Notes: generated by a model not told the origin, from the sequence alone. A DNA stretch of 64,000 bases from Ceratotherium simum simum (GCF_000283155.1 NW_004454216.1:5072724-5136723); one strand, 5' to 3'; numbered from the stretch's first letter, positions 43,916 through 55,344 are shown. Made by a program: numbers and translations.

Positions 43916-45403
43916 GTGAATATTATGCTTGATGATATGGGATGAGTAGGGAGGTGAGGAATAGTCTTGTGTCATTGTGATTTATACCCGGTGATATGCA
44001 AAGAATTAAAGAATTTAAGGACTGCCTTAGATATCACGACCCCCTCAAATTTGTTATTGCCTCTAGGGGTATTACTCATATGCTATCTCTAGAAAGAAAA
44101 CTGTCTCTTTTATTTATAAAGAACTTCAGAAAGAAGTATTATCAATTATCTTTACTTTCCAATATCAATTCCCCGCAAGACAAACGCATAAAAAATTTAA
44201 TCAAATAAACAATACCAAAACATCTCTCCAAATGTTACTTGAAGGAGTTAGGTTCTCTTCGTCTTGAAAAGGTTCAAGTGACCTCAATGTAGATAAATCA
44301 TTATTTGATTGAACTGTTGGTGATGTGTGAAAAGAAACAATGTCTCAACTCAAGGGCCATGCAATGATTCTTTGTACAATTGCAATTTGAGCCTGAGAGG
44401 AAGGGAAGAAATCTCATGAAGCTGAGAGAATGTTCTAAACAAGGCAGTTGAGTGGTCTCTATGCTCAGGAGCAGGACAGTATGTTCTAAGAATTTTTGAG
44501 GACCACAATCATAGTCTGCAAGTAGGGCTACATTCTTGTTGGAAGAGTTACTATCAGTTTCCACCATGGTGTCTACAATGAGCACAGCCCCCTCTGAAGG
44601 AAATTGTCCCACCCTTCAGCTACAGCATCTGCTGAGAAACTATCTAAGTTACCAAGTTTTGCCCTCTCTTGTGTCCTCCTGCCCAAACTATTCTCACTTC
44701 GACTCTACCACAATTCACTGGATGGAGCGGGCATCTGCTAACTAGGAAACAAATCTATAAACTGGCCTAAGGTATAGCTGATGTAAAATGATAAACTAGG
44801 CTGAAGAGATTTGCTCTGGACTTTGAATTGGGGGTGTTACTACAAAATGGCTTAGTTAGCAAAGGAAATTGAAGGTGAATCCTGCAGAGAACCCATGGGT
44901 TAAAGTTATAAGAAGCTCAAGTTGTGAGAAAATAGAAGATGTGATTAACCAGAAACTTTGAAGTTGAAAAAAGGTGTGCAAAAGAAGGGGAAAGAATCCA
45001 CAGTCCAACTGGTGCTAGGAAGAGAAGCAGACATTCAGAGATGGAGATTTGTAGAGAGTAACTAAGTCATATTTGTGGTAGAGAGATATTAACCAATTCC
45101 GGCTCTTCCTGCAACCTTGCCCTGTTAAAATTCCTGTTCTTACTCAGTTTAGAGTTTTCAGTCTTTCTTGGCTCATTGGACAGTATATCTTTACAGTAAG
45201 ACCCCGTTCTTTGTGCTAAACCTACTTAATGACCAAAGTATCCAGATTAAAACCTGTATGATGACCAAGTAGTCAGTTTTCCTTGACACATTCTCAATTT
45301 TAGTTATTCTGTCTCATTGTTCATACAAAATTAGTTAAGTTGGTTCTATTCATGGTTGGAAAAGTTTGAATGCTATACACTTAGCTTGCCTAATACAGTT
45401 TGC
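43916..45403. other. Unassigned sequence
   Basis: No named repeat was recognised in about 1.5 kb. A 70-codon plus frame (43996-44208) and a 103-codon minus frame (44301-44612) have no recognisable domain. Confidence 0.4.
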
Positions 45404-45495
45404 GGAGAAGTGGGAAGAGGAGAAAGAAGGAGGAAGGAAGGTAGGGAAGCACAGGAGAGAGGGAGGGATGGAGGGAGAAAGGAGACTGAAAGAAG
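45404..45495. repeat. Purine-rich GA/GGAA low-complexity tract
   Basis: Nearly all A and G over about 90 bases on the plus strand, with GGAGGAAGGAAGG and GAGAGGGAGGG blocks. Confidence 0.9.
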
Positions 45496-46547
45496 TAAAT
45501 ATTAAAAAAATGAAAGCTTTAGATAGGAATAATATGATCCATAAGTGGTTAGCAAATTCCCCTGAGTGAGTTTGGAGTTTAATAAGGTTTGTTTACCTAT
45601 AATAAGTCTTTTAAAGTTACTGTCTGTCCAAAGAAATAAGACAATTTCAAAAATTTTGCATGCCCAAATATGTAAGGCCTAAATCTTCTGAGTAAACAAT
45701 ATACCTCCAAGTATAACATAAAATAAACATACTCAAATAGTGTTAAGACGGGGATAGTGTTTGCATGTGACTTGTGTACCAACAATCCATCTGCTACTAA
45801 TATTTTCTTTTTTTAAAAAAAGCATGAGCCTACTTACAGAGCCCAAAAATACATTGAAGAAAAAATCTGGATCTGTTCTTAGTTGAGTTTGCATAAAGGA
45901 GGCAAGCACATCTCCAAATAACAACTCAATGGAATGGTTATAGCCACTTCAATAATACAATACAATAAAACTTATTTTTATATTTGGTCATAAAATTACT
46001 ATACCAGAGGTGGCCAATAGTTTATCAGTTCTCAAAACGGCCAGTGTAGGATGTGACTGAGAAAGGTATAAAATTCCTCAAATGTGTCTAATTATCCCAA
46101 ACTGTACCGCCTCAGGGAAATATTCTCCTAACCATTTCTGTTGATCACTTTATGTTATGAAACATGTGGGTTGATGATCCTTACAACATAGTTTTGCTTC
46201 AGTGGATAATATAACTACACATCTCTTTTATTGTCCTATAAATACTACGTCTTCCCTTGAAATTGTATTGCATTCATCATGTGTCTTCCTCAAATTATTT
46301 TCTAGTGTCATTATTTCACATGTTAATTGAATATCACTAAACTGTATACAGAATGAATGAACTTCAGGAAACAACTATTAAAAATGACCTAGGCTTCAGA
46401 GCAGGGAAGCTTGTCGAAAATAACTGGGACCAAATTCAAATGCCAAACCCTCTCTCACCACCAGCCCTGGACTCAACTCAATTGGTTGGTTTTGGAGGAG
46501 AAGGAGAGTTTTGGAAGCCATTTACTTTTTTCTCTCCAGGCCCTAAT
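45496..46547. other. Unassigned sequence
   Basis: AT-rich; no element recognised. Confidence 0.4.
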
Positions 46548-46621
46548 GAGTGTGTGTGTGCGTGTGTGAGAGAGACAGAAACAGAGAGAGAAAGAGAGAG
46601 AAAAGGAGGGGGAGAGAGATG
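46548..46621. repeat. Compound (TG)n(GA)n microsatellite
   Basis: A GTGTGTGTGTGCGTGTGTG block followed by GAGAGAGACAG and GAGAGAGAAAGAGAGAG blocks. Confidence 0.93.
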
Positions 46622-46664
46622 AGCCCTGAAACGTTTAACACTGATAGGAAAAAGTGAAAGTCAA

Positions 46665-46868
46665 AGTACTTAAATTTGAACCCAGCTCCCATCACGTACT
46701 AGCTGTATGATCTTAGCTAATTAATCCTTCAACTCAATTTCCTCAGTAGTAAAACATCAGTAATAGCACCTTCCTCCTAGAGCTGATGTGAGGATTCAGT
46801 GAGAAAGCCTGAAAAGCCCCTCACGTGGTACTTAGCATATGGTAAGCACCCAGTAAAGGTGAACCACT
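46665..46868 (+). repeat. MIR SINE
   Basis: TTTGAACCCAGCTCCCATCAC, GTACTAGCTGTATGATCTTAG, ATTTCCTCAGTAGTAAAAC, TGATGTGAGGATTCAGTGAG and ATATGGTAAGCACCCAGTAAA are in order. Confidence 0.85.
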
Positions 46869-47254
46869 CATAATGGCCATGGCTCTTCTTTATGGAGTCA
46901 CAGGGATTAAACCTGGTCCTATAAGTAGAGAGAAGGATTTTCTTTTTTAATGTCTCCCATGGAACGATATTCTTACAAAGAAATCATCGGGAGAGGGAAG
47001 GGACAGTTATGGGTTAGGAAGCTCTTGCATGAAAAAGGTTGAAAGAAAAATGCACAGGCCAGATGCCCTCACATTGACCCTGAAGGCAAGAAGAGAAAAC
47101 TGAAGGCAGATGCAGGAAAAAACGTTGAGAGTAAGTTTACCCAAGTGTGGGATTTCACTGCTTGCTTGTGATATGCCAGTCGTGCGCTGGTGCTGCCACT
47201 GTAATGAGGGTTGGGTTCGGAGTAGTAAATGAATGAGAGGGAGAGAAAAATCAT
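46869..47254. other. Unassigned sequence
   Basis: A 91-codon minus frame at 47007-47282 runs into the L1 fragment and has no recognisable domain. Confidence 0.4.
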
Positions 47255-47375
47255 CGTTTTTTAATTGAGACATAATTGACATTTAACATTGTATTAGTTT
47301 TACTTATACAACATAATGACTTGTTATGTGTATATATTGCAAAATGATTACCACAATAAGTTTAGTTAACATTCA
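47255..47375 (-). repeat. LINE-1 3' end fragment, antisense
   Basis: TTTAATTGAGACATAATTGAC, AACATTGTATTAGTTTTAC, ATATATTGCAAAATGATTACC and ACAATAAGTTTAGTTAACATT are a classic antisense L1 3' UTR end. Confidence 0.8.
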
Positions 47376-47639
47376 GTGTCAAGAGGACAGCAGACAAAAG
47401 ACGCAGAAAAGAGGGTGGAGAGAAGCAGGTGAGAGTGAGGATAAATGACATCTAAGCCTTGTCTCAATATTAGATTCCTGACCCATTCTCTTTGATTTCT
47501 GAGCAACATAATCAGCTAGATGTCACAGCACCCTCAGAGAATCTAGTACTTCTGGCTTGTGCCAACTGTCATGTGTACTGACATAACTATACAAAGGGAG
47601 AACTGGAGGAAAGTTTAACTGGCAGTACAGATTAATGCC
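47376..47639. other. Unassigned sequence
   Basis: Lies between the L1 fragment and the candidate regulatory element; nothing recognised. Confidence 0.4.
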
Positions 47640-47970
47640 TCACTAATGCTATTAATTACTGCCATTGTTTCCAAGGGCTGTAACAATGGAAATGCAATAG
47701 CAGTTTTCTTGTACATCTACCTGAAAGGCTGGTGTCTGACATCGTTTGGGAGGAGTAGAGGTTGGCGGTTACAAACATAACATATAGTTTTGCCGACATA
47801 TGCAAATGTTTGGAAAGTCTTCCAAATTTAAAGGAGAAAAAAATAAAACCTAAATTGTAGTCAAAGAGAAAAACAAACCATTGTTTGGTTTTCCATCTTC
47901 CCTGGGGAGCAGCTGCTGATTTCACTCTAATTTTAGCTGCTATTGCTTTGAGCTAAACTTTCCATTTTTA
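47640..47970. promoter_or_regulatory. Candidate SOX/POU-type enhancer
   Basis: A repeat-free stretch with a TAATTA homeodomain core near 47652-47658 and two SOX-type sites in inverted orientation (CCATTGTT 47662-47669, AACAATGG 47682-47689). It also has a perfect octamer ATGCAAAT (47800-47807), a TCAAAG TCF/LEF-type core (47861-47866) and a third SOX-type site (CCATTGTT 47878-47885). The clustering is seen directly; enhancer function is inferred. A minus-strand frame of 89 codons overlaps it but has no recognisable domain. Confidence 0.35.
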
Positions 47971-47999
47971 TTAAAAAAAAAAAAACAAACAAAAAACTT

Positions 48000-48240
48000 C
48001 GAGTCCAGAGGATTACAAGCTCCTGTGCTTTTGATTTTTAGTAAAAAGCGAGCATTTACCTCTGAACAGCAGCAGCAAGAAAGGGAATTAAACCTGAGGC
48101 TAGTGAGCTGACCTTTAGAGGGGTGCCGATCCAGAGGGAGATGAGGACTTTAACACACGTTGCTGTTCTTTCTCATGTACACACTCTCCGGCTAATATTC
48201 TTTTTTATATATTTATTTAAAAGGGAAAAGTCATTCGATT
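48000..48240. promoter_or_regulatory. Possible conserved non-coding sequence
   Basis: Follows an A-rich tract (about 47974-47995) and continues the repeat-free block. It is mixed in composition, with CAGCAGCAGCAAG, TGAGCTGACC and CTCTCCGGCTAATATTC. The evidence is composition and position beside the SOX/POU cluster only. Confidence 0.18.
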
Positions 48241-49989
48241 TTTTAAAAATCTTTATTTATTAATGTTTGTGTTTCATGAATTGGTGAGATGGTTGAAATC
48301 CTTCCGAGTGCTACGCCCGCTGGTATGGTTGGATTTCCATATATAATATGAATGGTGATGATGCGGATTTAAAGTATAGAAAGAGGAATCACATACCCAT
48401 CGCTATACAAGACTCTACTAAATGGGGAGTCTGGGGTGATGCCTGACATAGTGAAACTAATTACTACACCATGGCTGACAAAATACTACTCGTAACTGGG
48501 AATATGTATACCCAAATTGCAGGGAAATCTCATTCTTTAGTCTGTTCACTTTTTTATAGAGGAAAGGGAGCATAATACGTTTAGTCTAATTTGCGTATGA
48601 CTTTTCCGTAAAACAAGTGCATTCCTGTGGCGTTAAATGAATACCATTATTTAAAGAAAAATGGGCTATGATCCATGAATTCAGTTTACAAATTACTGTT
48701 TGGATTATTCCCCAACTCCCCCCCACCCCCCCAATTCTATACACTATTTGGTCTCAGCGAAGGAACTTGCCTATAACTAGCTTAGGATGTAAAATGTTGA
48801 GCTTCGAACTCGGCCTTCCCCTCCTTGTGCTTTTCCCATTCTCCACTCCTCTTGCCTCTTGTAGAAAGAGTGTCAGCCTGATAGAATAAAGGTTGGGAGT
48901 TCACATTTCTATTAGAAATCATTCACAGCTTTAATTCTCTCTGTCAAATGGATCACTACTCTTATAGCATTTAATTATCTTTATCATCCCAAAGTGCTCC
49001 CCTTTCAGAGAAAATATTTAAAGAAGCCTTTGTTAGAGTATCCAAATATAATATATTGCATTGAGTTTTGTTTTCATGAATTTTGCCTTCATGTGGGTAT
49101 TGGCATTAATTAGATGTGTACATTGAATGCTAACTGCATTATGTTTAATTACTTTTCTATTTAACTTTTCTTGTAATTTTGTTAGTTAAAATTATAACCA
49201 TAGGATAATAGAAACCTCTCTTGGAGCTAATTAGACAACTGAAGATCATTTGTAAAGGGCAGACTGGCAGTTGGCTCAGGAGAAACAGGGGGCATAGTGG
49301 GTAAAGAACGGCAATGAGAGGACAGAGTATGTGTAGACTTAGAGAATGTCGGACTGGAAGAGCTTCTGGGATGATCGTGCCCCGTCCCTTCCTTCTGCTG
49401 GTGTGGAGACTGAATGGAGATGAGGTTCTGTGTCTACCTATGACCTGCTATGAAATCTTTAGATGAATAATTTAATTTCTCAATGCCTGGTTCATACAAT
49501 CTGCTATTAATACCCTAACTTTCGATTCGTGTCATGCAGGTTGTCCAAGGGTCTCAAAGGACTTGATACAACTTTGCCACCATCAGAGGTGAGAGTGAGA
49601 GTTTCATTACTGGGTTCACAGAAGACAGCTGCATTAACAGGTTAAATGAAGGGACTCCTGGCTTCTTGAAAAAAAATGGATTCTTCATTCAATTGCTGAC
49701 TTACAAACCTCTTTTCTTGCTACTAATTAGAAACAAAAATCATGGACTGTGTCTGCTGTCTTCATTTTTTCCTTTAATATCATGCAGACTGGATTGGGCT
49801 TTTTCTATCACTAGAACAGTATTCCTGAAAATCACCCAAACAACACTCCAGCCAAATTGAATGACCTGTTGTCAGCTTCCATCCTCCTTTACTTCATTTT
49901 GGAATTAACTCTTGTACCTACCACCTCATTTTTGATGCAGACTTATTTTCCTTGCCTGTCCTCACTGCCCTATCCTATTTGCTCCCACC
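48241..49989. other. Unassigned sequence
   Basis: Contains a short C-rich patch (48716-48730) and a weak L3/MIR3-like piece (TAGAGAATGTCGGACTGGAAG near 49340-49360). No gene. Confidence 0.4.
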
Positions 49990-50110
49990 TTTCTTTTCAT
50001 GCATTCATTCATTCAACAACCATTTATGATCACCTACCATTTGCTAGGGATTTTGCTAGGCATGGAGGGTACACTGATGAATAATAAATAATTCATAAAA
50101 CAACCTAAGG
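49990..50110 (-). repeat. L2 3' end, antisense
   Basis: CATTCATTCATTCAACAACC, ATCACCTACCATTTGCTAGG and CTAGGCATGGAGGGTACACTG match the antisense L2 terminus. Confidence 0.78.
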
Positions 50111-50597
50111 AGCATAACAAGGACAGAACCTTGTAGAGAATGTAGGATTGTGTGATACAGTGTGAAATCCTACTCACAAGTAATTTCAAATGATCGGTAG
50201 TTCCAATCCAGCATCCTGCTGCTTTACTAGGAGCCATGATGGATCCACATTACTTGAGTTATCACATCTCAACTCTTTAACCTGTAGTCAAGGCATTGCA
50301 TCAAGTGACCTTTTTCTCCTGTTGGTCCTTGTTTGTCACTAGGTGTCTCCACACAAACCGCGATTGCTCTCATTTCTGTGACATTGTTGAAGTTTCTCCC
50401 TGTGTCCCAAATGTTACATTTGATCTTCTCTAACCGTTCAAGCAGTACTTTCTATTTCAGTCCCCCTCTCTCTGAATTCTTAGGTTCTTATTTGAATACA
50501 CTGACTTTTTTCCCCTCTGAATGCCATTAGTTTCTGAACATGTAGCTGGAATTCCAAAATTTTAGCTATTTATCATATACCAAAGGCAGTACATCAA
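50111..50597. other. Unassigned sequence
   Basis: No element recognised. Confidence 0.4.
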
Positions 50598-50850
50598 GGA
50601 CATGAATTCTGGAGTCGGTGTTCCATCATTTACCAATTGAGTGATGGCTCAATGCTTTTATTTTCTCCTCGGTAAAATGGAGATAATAATAGTACCTACC
50701 TCCTAGAGTTATAGAGAGGATAAAATGAGGAGATAGATAGGTATACAGATAGGTAGCTAGATAGTTGATAAATAGATCCCTTCATTACTTAGAACAGTTC
50801 TTGAAACATAGTAGACACTCAGCAAAATGTTAGATGCTGTTATTTTATAT
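50598..50850 (+). repeat. MIR SINE with an internal GATA-rich insertion
   Basis: ATTCTGGAGTCGGTGTTCC, CTCGGTAAAATGGAGATAAT, AATAGTACCTACCTCCTAGAG, then a degenerate (GATA)n at about 50730-50775, then GAACAGTTCTTGAAACATAG and TAGACACTCAGCAAAATG. The two MIR parts flank the tandem tract. Confidence 0.8.
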
Positions 50851-50879
50851 TTACATTTGTAAATAACTAATTTCTTCGT

Positions 50880-51030
50880 ATATGTCTCATTTCTTTAAGC
50901 ATAAATTCTTTAAAGGTGGAATTACTATATTTTATTTCTTCTGTAGCCAGTGGAGAACTATCTATCTTTGGTGCTTGTTACATGAGGGATACTAAATTGA
51001 CTGGTTGAATTGTTTAATGACTATTTTTTT
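50880..51030 (+). repeat. L2-like 3' end fragment
   Basis: TAAATTCTTTAAAGGTGGAAT, TTTCTTCTGTAGCCAGTGG and the trailing TTGACTGGTTGAATTGTTTAA fit a degraded L2 end. Confidence 0.45.
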
Positions 51031-51289
51031 TCCCATTTGATTCTATCCTCACCTCCAACATAGATTTGTCTCTCCTGCTTTTTACAAATGTATCCCACAT
51101 GCTGTGGGTCTCAGTTTAAGAAGCTGTTTAGAACTAGTACAGATCCAGGGGGCATTGGAAAAAGACAATGTAGGTGAGACTGGGCCTCTCTTACACCTGG
51201 GGACATTTTTGATTCCGTAAAGAGGCTTCAGGAAGGACTAGGCCTCTGGGTGAATCTTGGAGGCTTGGTAAACAGAATTTGAGAGAGAG

Positions 51290-51425
51290 ATATTAAGATA
51301 TGGGTAAGATTAATCCAGATGGAGGGGCTGGAATGAGCAAAGTCTGGAGGCCAGAAAGTGTGGAGATGTGTTTGTGGAAATCGCAAATCATTCAGTTGAG
51401 CTAGTGTAGCACAGCATTGGAGAGA
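51290..51425 (-). repeat. L2 fragment, antisense
   Basis: GGGGCTGGAATGAGCAAAGTC, TGGAGGCCAGAAAGTGTGG and GCTAGTGTAGCACAGCATTGG resemble the antisense L2 body. Confidence 0.5.
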
Positions 51426-52059
51426 AAATTGGAAAACTGGGATGAAATACTGAACTTGAGGGTCATTCTATTCAAGGGTCAGTGATATTTTTATCTGATT
51501 ATATGCTTAAATATTATCACCGTTCAGTAGATTAAACAAAAAACTAGAAATTGATAATGCTTCCCATTTTCTGGGAATTGTAGGACTCTTCATTTTCTTA
51601 AGGGGAAATAATTCATTCTTAGGTCTTATATATGGCATGTTTAAATAAGATGAGTTCAGCTTTATATAAATGTTGACAGCTCTAAAAACAGCAGTTCCAA
51701 TGGTCAAGCTAAGCTCTCGATACAGCAACCCCAGCAGGCTTCCAGAAGCAGGCAGGGGAGCTCTGAGTAAAAAATGGCCCCTGGAATTACCTTGTCTGTC
51801 CTTACCAGTTAAACCCATAACTATTTTCTGGCACAGCCAGTTTCCATTGACACCAACGTCAGCTTTGTTTTCCTTTTATTAAGGTAGACTCATTTCACAT
51901 TTTACAAGATAGAGGGTGCTAGGCAGCGATTCTCCTCTGAGATCCCACAGCAATTGTTTTTTAACTTTCAGTTCATGGCATGTTGTGGCATAATTTATCT
52001 GTTTATGCATCTGTCTTCCTCACCAGCCTATGAGCTCTATCAGGAGTTTCTTGAAATAT
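51426..52059. other. Unassigned sequence
   Basis: A 103-codon minus frame (51507-51818) has no recognisable domain; nothing else noted. Confidence 0.4.
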
Positions 52060-52290
52060 GTCATGTTTCGGGCATTGCGCTAAGGGTTTTACGTGGGTAG
52101 TTTATTCACCTTCATAACAATTTTCTGAGGTGGATGCTATTATTAATCCCATTTTACAAATAGGGAACTGATGTATGTAGAGAGTGAGGAAATTATCCAA
52201 GTTGTATAATTAGTAGATGTTGGAGTCAGGATTTGTACTCAATCTAATTCCAGAGCTTGGGCTCTTCAGTATCACACCATACAAAAATGA
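52060..52290 (-). repeat. MIR SINE, antisense
   Basis: GGGCATTGCGCTAAGGGTTTT, CCCATTTTACAAATAGGG, GAAATTATCCAAGTTGTATA, GTCAGGATTTGTACTCAATC and TGGGCTCTTCAGTATCACACC are in order. Confidence 0.85.
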
Positions 52291-52344
52291 ATGTCTGTTG
52301 ACTGAATACGTGAATTAATGGAACCAATGCTGTTATGCACACTT

Positions 52345-52560
52345 TGGTAGAAAGAACATTGTATAGGGAACAGAAAACCTGATCTCTAGTCCCAGGTCTG
52401 CTTCAAACCAGCTGAGTGACCTTGGGCAAATATCTTAACTTCTTTGAGCCTCGTTTCTTTGCTGGATTATTGAGAGAATTAAGTTACATGACATGTGTGA
52501 AGGGGTTTAGCACAAGGCCTAGTATATTAAAAGTTTTTATAAATGCTAATTTTCTATTGT
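52345..52560 (+). repeat. MIR SINE
   Basis: TAGTCCCAGGTCTGCTTC, GAGTGACCTTGGGCAAATATC, TTAACTTCTTTGAGCCTCG, GAGAGAATTAAGTTACATGAC and TTTAGCACAAGGCCTAGTAT are in order. It forms a facing pair with the antisense MIR just to its left. Confidence 0.85.
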
Positions 52561-52629
52561 CTCTCACCCTTATTTGCCCTAAGAGGCCTTTGAATCAACC
52601 TTGACTTTTCTAAGGCACATGACATCCTG

Positions 52630-53000
52630 TCTCAATCTGTGCCCAACCCCCATGGGCCAGAAGGCCCTTGCTCTCGCTTGAACGAGGGAAAACACAGGCA
52701 GCGCCAGATGATTGTTGAGAGGGCAGGACTGGGTGAGGTTATTGCAGCTGCCACTTCAATGACCGATGATGGCAAGGGGCCATCACATCAGTGCAGGGCT
52801 CCATGTGACGATGCTGGGTGCACCGCCCTCAAGTCACACTGTATCTCTAATGTGAGTTACACATGTAATTATCCAGGCAGCAGGCTAAAATATCTCCACA
52901 GACAGCAAAGTTTCATCAGCAGAAGGGCACATTTTGTTTCGTGTGACTCTGGCAGAGCACTGCCAAGTGGTAGAAAGCTGTGGTGATTAATTGAAGGACG
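52630..53000. promoter_or_regulatory. Candidate conserved non-coding element
   Basis: Repeat-free, richer in G+C and CpG than its flanks, with CAGCTG (52747-52752), GTAATTATCC and GATTAATTGA homeodomain-type sites. A 115-codon plus frame (52639-52986) crosses it but shows no known domain and no flanking splice or polyadenylation logic, so regulatory function is preferred over coding. Confidence 0.25.
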
Positions 53001-53434
53001 AGTTAGAAAGTCATGGAGTAATATGTTGTCCCCATGGCCAGGCCTGCATGGTTAAGCAAAGCAGGAGGTTAGGGAGTACACCTGAGAAAAAAATACCCAC
53101 AAAGTCGTTTTTAGTTATGATATCCTCACTAGAATATGCTTTTCTTCCAAAGAGCTCAGAGTCTGTATTTTTGTTACTGAGTCCTTAATATTGACTAAGA
53201 CTAGCACTGCAAAGGAAAGTGGGAAATCACATTTTAGATAAAAATTTGTTCGGAAGCAATGGCATGAGTGAAATGCACATATTCTGTGTGTTGGTTATAC
53301 AGATCAACAAACATACACACAAAGACACACTTCGGGTTTTTTTTTTTTTCAGACCACTTGAATAAAAACCTTTTTATTCTCTTATTGTGGTGTCCTTCAT
53401 CCCTCTAATTGACCTCCTGTTTCTGAGAGGAATC
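53001..53434. other. Unassigned sequence
   Basis: A poly-T tract lies at about 53338-53350; nothing else. Confidence 0.4.
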
Positions 53435-53503
53435 CTCTGGGGGGTGTGTGTGTGTGTGTATATGTGTGAGAGAGAGAGAGAGACAGAGACAGAGAAAGAG
53501 AGG
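53435..53503. repeat. Compound (GT)n(GA)n microsatellite
   Basis: A GTGTGTGTGTGTGTGTATAT block, then GAGAGAGAGAGAGACAGAG. Confidence 0.95.
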
Positions 53504-54459
53504 CTGGAGATGCATACCTCTTCTTGTGAGGAGTATAAACAGGGCTAAACAACTCTGGTGTGCCTAAGGAATGCTTGCAAGAATTGTGGACAGCTTAAAA
53601 GCCATACAAAATGGAAGAAAAACATGGAAGATGAAAAATCAAAATGGATTATGAGAAAAGAACAATGGATTACAAATAAAGAACTTGGAGTGGGAAAGAG
53701 GGAAAGAGAAGGAAGTGAGCGTAGTCAGGAAGTGTAAGTGCCGCCAACCGTCATCTGTGGTGCTAAATAGTGGCTTACGCTGTAAAGGGTGCCCAGACTG
53801 GATCTTGGAAGAGTATTGCTCAGATTTTATGTCATATCCTCTAGAGAGGTCAAAGAGAAGTCCAGAGACTATCAGTGTTGCTGAGCCAGATAGGACTTTT
53901 TGCCTGATCTACTCCCTTCCCTGCCATCTGTACCCAATCCCCATGTAAACACATCCTTCATGATCTGGCACAACGGCTTTTCTTTTTTTTTGCTTTTTTT
54001 GGAGGGGGATGAGGAGAGACAAATAGGAATGTACAGGGGGATTTAAAGTGACGAAGCAAAAGAGTTTTAGCTGCACAGCTCTAGACCACCTTTCACGTGC
54101 TTACTGATGAGAACATCAAATGGAACTGAATCAAAAACATTGTTGATTGATAGACTGTATCTATTGCTTCTCCTTTTCTGCATGGCTTGCCACTCTATCT
54201 GAGAGGAACATTAAAGGACTTGGCATCATTTACTCCTCACATAGGCGTTAGTTATTGCTCAGGGACTTACTTGTTCTAAATTATTGAAATAGATTGTTTT
54301 AGTTTCTTCTTTAGTTAAATCTAAAGGTGTTTATTGAGCAAGTGCTGCTAATATACCACTGCTACTGCTGTTACTGCTAATACCACTGTCTCTACTACTA
54401 CAGCCACTAGTTACCATTCCTCAGAAACCCATATTATTATGCTTTACCTGCCTAGTACA
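53504..54459. other. Unassigned sequence
   Basis: A T-rich and G-rich patch lies at 53978-54012. The stretch 54345-54415 is rich in TGCTACTGCTGTTACTGC-type trinucleotides. Confidence 0.4.
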
Positions 54460-54630
54460 TCATCTTATTTGTATTTTACAACAAATCTTGGAAGTATGTA
54501 CCATTATACGAGCAATGAGGGATCTCAGAAGTTTTGTAATTTTCTCAGGGTTAGTGGCAGTGTTGGAATTCAAACTGAGACGTGTCTGGTTCTAAACTGT
54601 TGTGCAGCTGATTGTGCAAGGAATAGAGTT
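54460..54630 (-). repeat. MIR fragment, antisense
   Basis: TACAACAAATCTTGGAAGTATG, TTGTAATTTTCTCAGGGTTAG, GTTGGAATTCAAACTGAGACG and TGTCTGGTTCTAAACTG resemble the antisense MIR. Confidence 0.6.
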
Positions 54631-54764
54631 GGGTTGGGGCCAGACCAAAAAAAGAAAAAAATGGAATTAAATTAAGCCTTATTCCCTACTGTAAAATTTA
54701 GTGGATAAGAAGATGGATATATAAATAATTTTAATTCAGTGTCAGTGATATTGAATGTTCTGAA

Positions 54765-54934
54765 CAGTGATTCTCAAATGATGCATCAAACTCATTTGAG
54801 GAATTTATTAAAAATATAGATTCCAGACTGCAACCAAGAAACTCTGGGTTGGGGCCAAGGAATCTATAATTTAAGAAGAAAAAATGTGATCATTTTTTCC
54901 ATTGCTTCCAAAGTCCAGCCAACTTTGAGAACTG
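54765..54934. mobile_element. MER5A-like hAT element
   Basis: The left end CAGTGATTCTCAAATG and right end CAACTTTGAGAACTG are inverted repeats of the MER5A type. The interior has GAAACTCTGGGTTGGGGCC and GGAATCTATAATTTAAG. Clear flanking 8-bp duplications are no longer visible. Confidence 0.8.
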
Positions 54935-54990
54935 CTATTAATCCTTAGTAGCCAGGGTAATAAATTACCCCTTCTTACAAGAAGGGGTAA

Positions 54991-55339
54991 AATAGATCCA
55001 ACCAGAGGGAATGGAGATCGAGGAAGGCTGTTTGAAGTTGTTTAGTTGACTTTATAATTTCCAGGGTTATTTAAGTCTTAGAAATCACATCATGATTTCT
55101 AGAAAAGAGTTGTCAGTAGCTTTAGACTAGCACCTACTAATTCTGTAAATGGCTATCTTTAATCCTTGCTGGCTTGAATAGATCTTGTTTTCAAGTGCAC
55201 TTGAACTGATGTACTTCACTACCATAATTTGATCTTTTAACCTCTCAGTTTACTTATTCTGGTAATTTAGTTACTGTATCCAAAAAAGAGAAAAAAAAAA
55301 CAATTTATCATCATCATCATCATTATTTTAAATTATAAC
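54991..55339. other. Unassigned sequence with a short (CAT)n
   Basis: A (CAT)5-6 run lies at about 55308-55324. Confidence 0.5.
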
Positions 55340-55344
55340 TGTCA

